Below are positions 58,982 to 64,000 of a stretch of DNA of 64,000 nucleotides, one piece after another. Numbering within the stretch: the first letter of the stretch is position 1; each line of letters starts with the position of its first letter. Origin of the DNA: Treponema sp. Its GTDB lineage: Bacteria; Spirochaetota; Spirochaetia; Treponematales; Treponemataceae. Below the pieces are notes generated by a model. It made no database searches. It saw only the letters and a list, made by a program, of their open reading frames with translations, and was not told the origin of the DNA. Both the position numbers and the translations under genes were made by a program. Location: NCBI GenBank assembly GCA_016286365.1, contig JAEESN010000002.1, positions 1 to 64,000 of the forward strand. Reading direction: 5' to 3'.

Positions 58982-59803
58982 TTAGAATCTTCTGAGCGGA
59001 CAGTCAGATAAAGTGATTTTTTTACAAAGCTCGGGAAAGCCTGCAGAAATAAAATAATCACACAGAACATCTTTTGTCACCCTTGCCTGAGGCCCAATGC
59101 AGATTTCTGTAAATAAATCAGAATATTTGATGCAAAGCTTTTCGCTTATCTGTCTGAGCTTTAAGATATAATATTTTTTGATATTAGTCTCTTCCACAAA
59201 GAACTGCGGCTTTCCAAGATATTCATTCACTTTATATGGAAGGGAAACAAGGCGGTATTCTTTTTCGCTTATAAAAGATGGATGTTTAAAAAGCGGAGAG
59301 CTTGCAATCAGTTTATTAAAAAGGATTCTTTCTTCCTGAGGATTTTTGTTTTCCGATTTGATTAAGGATGCAATTTCTTCGACAATTTCAAGATTATCGC
59401 AGCTTTTAGAATAATTCACTCGGCACAAAGGAGCATGACCTTCGTCTCCGATTTTCTGAAGAAGCTCTTTATTAAATGCAATGCACACTCCCATCCCGTT
59501 TTTAGCATAGCGGGCCCACTGGGAAGCATCGTCGGCATATTCACTAAAGCAGCTTGCATAACTCGAAAGATTATCAAAATCCTTAAGGTTTTCCGAAAAA
59601 ATCCTGTCCATCTTTTCATAAAAACTTTCCGGAATCGATTTTTTTACCGCAGCCTTAAGTTCGTTAATAAAATACTGCATCTCCTGACTGTCGTTCATTC
59701 TCCTGAGGTTCCACAGCCAGATTTCCCCATTCACGATGATTCCGTTCATCGCATTAAAATCCGTATAGTGATATAAACTTTGCATACGCTGATTATACCA
59801 CAA
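58982..59803 (-). CDS. DUF2971-like protein
   Basis: LYHYTDFNAMNGIIVNGEIWLWNLRRMNDSQEM...SYASCFSEYADDASQWARYAKNGMGVCIAF. Confidence 0.85.
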   Translation of the reverse strand: MWYNQRMQSLYHYTDFNAMNGIIVNGEIWLWNLRRMNDSQEMQYFINELKAAVKKSIPESFYEKMDRIFSENLKDFDNLSSYASCFSEYADDASQWARYAKNGMGVCIAFNKELLQKIGDEGHAPLCRVNYSKSCDNLEIVEEIASLIKSENKNPQEERILFNKLIASSPLFKHPSFISEKEYRLVSLPYKVNEYLGKPQFFVEETNIKKYYILKLRQISEKLCIKYSDLFTEICIGPQARVTKDVLCDYFISAGFPELCKKITLSDCPLRRF

Positions 59804-59817
59804 ACCCCCAAAAACAA

Positions 59818-59870
59818 CGAGGGTTGTCCCTGTTGATGAGGTTTAATTTATCTACCAGGAGGGTTGTCTT
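59818..59870. repeat. two GAGGGTTGTC units (GGGACAACCCTC family, reverse orientation)
   Basis: cgagggttgtccctgttgatgaggtttaatttatctaccaggagggttgtc. Confidence 0.65.
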
Positions 59871-59931
59871 CATCAGTTTTCCCGATTTCTTTAAAAAGAT
59901 TCCTGTAGATTTTTGATTTAGTGTCGTGCAT
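59848..59931 (-). pseudogene. truncated GH8 N-terminus (paralogue of the 58.3-kb GH8 gene) ending in a GGGACAACCCTC-family repeat
   Basis: MHDTKSKIYRNLFKEIGKTDEDNPPGR* versus MEDFKKKEYRNIFKEIGKTEEEINAK; GGAG RBS retained. Confidence 0.75.
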
Positions 59932-59990
59932 TTTTTCTCCAAAAGCTAATTCTATCCTCTGCCGTTTATACAAATGACAGAGGATTTTTT

Positions 59991-62900
59991 TTACGGTGTA
60001 ACAATTGTTCTTACGATACGGGCACCACAGTTATTCCAGCGCATAGTTGAGGTATTACTTGTTTGCCTGTCGATAACGCGTTGGCGGTTCTCATCCTGAT
60101 AGTCTACAGAACCTCCACGAACAATTCTTCTTGGTATACCTGCATAACTATCTCCTGTAGAACACCATGCATGGTCCTTACTAACCCCATATGGATAAGT
60201 TGTGTCAGTAATAGTCCCTTTCCAGTCCCAGCACATTTCATAAACATTTCCACTCATATCATATAAACCAAAGGAATTAGGATCTTTTAGTTTAACCGGT
60301 CTTGGTTTTTTATAACTATCCGCATCTCCGGAAACAAACGTATTAACATAATACCAGGCAACATCTGTAGCAGTGTTGCTTCCACTAAATTTTGTTGTTC
60401 CATCCCCCCTTGCAAGATATTCCCATTCTGCCTCTGTCGGAAGCCTCCAGCCGTTTTTAGATGGATCCATTGTAATAGCATCCCAGGAATCCACAAGACC
60501 ATTTGGACCACAATATTTTCCATTAGAAGGATCACATTGATCCCACTTTCTAGGATCTGTTTCTGTACCTAAGCTATAAACAGGGTCAAGACCTTCTGCC
60601 ATACTCCTTAAATTACAATAAACAAACATATCATATATACACATCCCGTAAGCAGGATAAATATACGAATCTCCAGAATATCCTGAAATATAATTACCTT
60701 CTGGGGGTTTACTAATATTAGTTGCTTTATAATAGCAGTATTTTTCGTATTCAGGCTGTGTTAACTCAGTAACACCAACACACATATTAGGAATATTTAT
60801 AGTTCGCCCCGTTATAAAAACCTCTGAAGAAACGCCGCCACTTGATAAAGGACCATTTATTGTAGCTTTATCTACCTCTGTATAGTTATTATTATTTGTC
60901 ACAACTTTTCCCTTGTCTGTATCAGATGTTTCAATATAATACCAGTTTCTATCTCCACGCTGAACTACATTAAACCTGCTACAGTTACCACTTATAAGTC
61001 CACTTGTTGATTCTTCTAGAACAAGTTGCGTAGCCGAAGGACTCGAAAGATAATCATCATAACCAGGCGTAATTGTTGCTACAGTTAAATTAGTACTTGT
61101 CAAATTCCCTGTAAGTGTAACAGGGTAAGAATTATTGCTATTTTTAAAGATATACACATCATTCACCCTTTCTTTATAACCGAAAGGAATATATATAGGG
61201 CCTTTCATAGTACAGGTAGCTTTCTGAAAGATCGCCCCCCCCTTTCCGGAAGTATCGGTTACTTTATTCCAGTCGTCATCCTCACCGGTTTTTCCTATAG
61301 TTCCGCCTTCGAGATTTAAAATTCCATTATTGTATATGCCACCACCGGCAGTTTCTGCTTCATTTCCAGAAATTGTTCCGCCCTGGAAAGTAAAAGTTCC
61401 ATAAGAAGAATCACTATACCAATATATATTAACTCCACCACCAACCCCTGCTGTATTAAAACTGATTTTTCCTCCAGTCATGGTAAAAGAAGCTCCGTTT
61501 GAAACATATACTCCACCTCCACTAGTTTCAGCAGTATTAGGGGCTTCTTTTGTCCCAATTTCTCCAGCACTCATTGTTGAACTACCATCTTCCATGTATA
61601 TGCCACCACCAGTTTTCGCTGTATTACCCCTGATTCTCCCTCCAGTGATCGTAACTGGACCATAAATTCCACCACCCCAATTCCTACAATAATTAAAAGA
61701 AACATCACCACTGTTTATTATAGTTGTAGCAGAAGAAGTACTATAAATTCCGCCACCCCATCCACCAGTTTTATCAGAATTTCCTATTACACCATATCCA
61801 TCCGTAATGTCACATTCTTCATTAACCATAGAAGATGTATAGTCACTGTAACCAAGATAAACTTTACCCCCCTCATTATAAATTCCTCCTCCCCTATCAC
61901 CAGTACAATAATTAGCTGCATCTGTATAGCCAGTTGGAGCCGTTGTTCTTGTTGCACTGTCTCCAATCAAGGCTCTTGCAAACATAAAAAGAGTTCCGGA
62001 AGAAGCAACATATACACCCCCACCATTCGTAGCAAAATTGCCTGTAACTATACTTGCATCTCCAAGCTTTACAGTTCCGTTTGTAATTGCAATGCCACCG
62101 CCATTACCACTCGCTTTACCTTTTGTTAAAGTAAGCGTTTCTATTTTTACTTCGGCATTTACTGTAAGGTTTAAAACACGACACTTGGAATTTGCATCAA
62201 GGATATCTTTAGTATTATCCGTAAGACCTATAAGGTTTATCGTTTTTCCATCGTAATCAGAAGAAGAGATATCTACAAAGCCATTAGCGGAAGAATAAGT
62301 ATTATTTGCCATAACCTTTCCGACAATATAGATGTCCCAGGGGGTGGTTGTGTCGGAGGCGTAGACTTCCTTAAAATATTCAAGGGCGGCGTTTACTCCA
62401 CCGTGGGTTACGTCGTAGCAGACAACCCGTTTACAGGTGATGCTTCGGTCTGCAAAGGCATTAACCATATCAGCCTGGCTCGAAGAAGTTGTAAAAGCGC
62501 CGCCTGTTCCTACGACACAGACTTTTACATCTGAATTTTTTACAACTATCATATCTTCAAGATTAAACTCAATATAATCAGCTTCTGAACCATCCGAAAC
62601 ACTATATGAACTTTCCATGTTTGAATAAACTACGACCATGTATGTTATGGTTACGTTTCCTGTTGTAAAATTTGAATCTTCAGAAACTGTAAAATTTATA
62701 TGGTGAGTACCAGGTATTACATCTTTAATTTTAAACTCTTTTGTATCCGTACTTGTAGACTTTAATGTTACTGATTTTTTGCTATCACTATCTATTTCGC
62801 GGGAAACACCATCATCTATTTCTGCCTTTATATAAAAAGTACGATCCGACTCACCCAAAGGAAGCATTGGAAACCTAACCTCTATTGAAACACTTCCATA

Positions 62901-63353
62901 CTGTGCAGTATCTGTATAAGGCTTAAGACTTAAGTTATAAGAAGGTGTGGAAGTGCTGATTGTAACAGTCTGATTATCAGATTTTAATACTACAGTGCCG
63001 TCATTCTTTGCCGCTTCTATCTGGATTGTGTGATTACCGGGTAAAAGATTTACATCAAGCGAAGAAGTTTCTTCTGAATAAGGTTTTTCTATAAAGTCCG
63101 AAGAGGCGGTTTCTCTATCTATATAAACTTTTAATGATGTTACTCCAAGTTCAGTATCCAAGTTACTAATTGTAATATCTTTCGAAGGAATTATGACACT
63201 GCGTTCAAAGGAAGGAAGCCCCAGATAAAATCTTACAGTGATTGTTCCATCCTCATTTATTTTTGCTTTTTCCGGAGTACTGCCCGTAGAAAAATCGCAG
63301 CTTAAACAGAAAATCGAAAATAATACTAAAAAAACTACGCTTAATCTTTTCAT
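59991..63353 (-). CDS. large lipoprotein: beta-helix (GGGIY repeats) plus C-terminal formylglycine-generating-enzyme/sulfatase-modifying-factor (SUMF1) domain
   Basis: LFSIFCLSCDFSTG lipobox; repeated GGGIYxxG motifs; WRLPTEAEWEYLARG...DMSGNVYEMCWDW...RRIVRGGSVDYQDENRQRV...CGARIVR. Confidence 0.85.
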   Translation of the reverse strand: MKRLSVVFLVLFSIFCLSCDFSTGSTPEKAKINEDGTITVRFYLGLPSFERSVIIPSKDITISNLDTELGVTSLKVYIDRETASSDFIEKPYSEETSSLDVNLLPGNHTIQIEAAKNDGTVVLKSDNQTVTISTSTPSYNLSLKPYTDTAQYGSVSIEVRFPMLPLGESDRTFYIKAEIDDGVSREIDSDSKKSVTLKSTSTDTKEFKIKDVIPGTHHINFTVSEDSNFTTGNVTITYMVVVYSNMESSYSVSDGSEADYIEFNLEDMIVVKNSDVKVCVVGTGGAFTTSSSQADMVNAFADRSITCKRVVCYDVTHGGVNAALEYFKEVYASDTTTPWDIYIVGKVMANNTYSSANGFVDISSSDYDGKTINLIGLTDNTKDILDANSKCRVLNLTVNAEVKIETLTLTKGKASGNGGGIAITNGTVKLGDASIVTGNFATNGGGVYVASSGTLFMFARALIGDSATRTTAPTGYTDAANYCTGDRGGGIYNEGGKVYLGYSDYTSSMVNEECDITDGYGVIGNSDKTGGWGGGIYSTSSATTIINSGDVSFNYCRNWGGGIYGPVTITGGRIRGNTAKTGGGIYMEDGSSTMSAGEIGTKEAPNTAETSGGGVYVSNGASFTMTGGKISFNTAGVGGGVNIYWYSDSSYGTFTFQGGTISGNEAETAGGGIYNNGILNLEGGTIGKTGEDDDWNKVTDTSGKGGAIFQKATCTMKGPIYIPFGYKERVNDVYIFKNSNNSYPVTLTGNLTSTNLTVATITPGYDDYLSSPSATQLVLEESTSGLISGNCSRFNVVQRGDRNWYYIETSDTDKGKVVTNNNNYTEVDKATINGPLSSGGVSSEVFITGRTINIPNMCVGVTELTQPEYEKYCYYKATNISKPPEGNYISGYSGDSYIYPAYGMCIYDMFVYCNLRSMAEGLDPVYSLGTETDPRKWDQCDPSNGKYCGPNGLVDSWDAITMDPSKNGWRLPTEAEWEYLARGDGTTKFSGSNTATDVAWYYVNTFVSGDADSYKKPRPVKLKDPNSFGLYDMSGNVYEMCWDWKGTITDTTYPYGVSKDHAWCSTGDSYAGIPRRIVRGGSVDYQDENRQRVIDRQTSNTSTMRWNNCGARIVRTIVTP

Positions 63354-63366
63354 ATATATCTCCTTA

Positions 63367-64000
63367 CTACTGAACAATAATCTGATAATTCTTTTTTGTG
63401 ATGATTGTCATAGAATCCGCCGCTTGTGCATAAACCTGAATATTATTAGGACCTAAAGAACAGTCTGATGGTATTGGTATATCTGCATAATATCCAACAG
63501 AAACATCTGATTGAATTTTTGCCTCACCATAACTGGTAAACCAGTACTGTATATATCTGTCTGTACCCCACAGATTAATTGCATTATAAGCATCGCTTGA
63601 AACAATGAACCGTATATAACCATCTGAACGGTAAACATTAAGCGACGGGAAGTCTCCCGGATCTATTTCTGTATAATCATCTGGAATTTCAACCCCAAGC
63701 CCAATGCCATAACTCTGCATCTTTATGTAACCGGCCTTATTTGTGCTGTCGTAAACTATTACATAGCCTTCCTGGGTACAGGTGAATTTATTAATACCTG
63801 CATATACATAATTACCGTTATTACTATCTATTAATACTTTAGGAGAGTCTGCATAAACATCTGACTTAATCTTTGCAACTAGAGGCGCTAAAAGGTTGCC
63901 GGCATCTTGAATTTTAATATTTGCAGAAGTTGGGGCACTATAAGCTTCAAGATAAACAGGAGTGTCAAAATATGTGCTTCCGTCTACTGTAAGAGTTTTG
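63367..64000 (-). CDS. hypothetical protein, C-terminal part only (extends past the window)
   Basis: minus-strand frame stays open from 63720 to the window edge (...KTLTVDGSTYFDTPVYLEAYSAPTSANIKIQDAGNLLAP...). Confidence 0.6.
   Translation of the reverse strand, partial: KTLTVDGSTYFDTPVYLEAYSAPTSANIKIQDAGNLLAPLVAKIKSDVYADSPKVLIDSNNGNYVYAGINKFTCTQEGYVIVYDSTNKAGYIKMQSYGIGLGVEIPDDYTEIDPGDFPSLNVYRSDGYIRFIVSSDAYNAINLWGTDRYIQYWFTSYGEAKIQSDVSVGYYADIPIPSDCSLGPNNIQVYAQAADSMTIITKKNYQIIVQ

Noticed and set aside
59991-64000. Complete diversity-generating retroelement
   Set aside because: No reverse transcriptase, Avd-like ORF or template repeat in the window; retained only as a low-confidence target hypothesis.

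Overview
This 64-kb chromosomal window has the hallmarks of a Treponema-like spirochete: class I LysRS, a Trep_Strep/MptD-type ECF S component, a PnrA/BMP-type purine ABC operon and many lipoproteins. Most of it is ordinary protein-coding sequence. I saw no rRNA, tRNA, CRISPR-Cas system, intact transposase or reverse transcriptase. Four layers of structure are not explained by the genes. (1) Five intergenic arrays hold 23 modular dyads of about 42-43 bp. They fall into two families, TTTACATAAATT-N19-AATTTATGTAAA with a period of about 84 bp and TTTACGGACGAAA-N16/17-TTTCGTCCGTAAA with a period of 95 bp, and all follow gene 3' ends. (2) A 16-bp operator-like palindrome, GTTAGTNNNNACTAAC, lies upstream of feoAB, an ECF operon, two AraC regulators, enolase, an RND operon and an HMA-domain gene. 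It is twice duplicated at exactly 23-bp spacing, which suggests one metal-responsive regulon. (3) Several dispersed palindromic repeat families occur both between genes and in-frame inside ABC-transporter genes. (4) A Rpn-family nuclease gene has an internal SD-ATG for its C-terminal segment (a possible intragenic antitoxin), and a second truncated copy of its 3' cassette lies immediately downstream. Several decayed genes (NimA-like, DinD-like, a GH8 N-terminus, a frameshifted unknown) are visible by reading intergenic DNA. All family calls come from recognising motifs in the translations. No database search was run.
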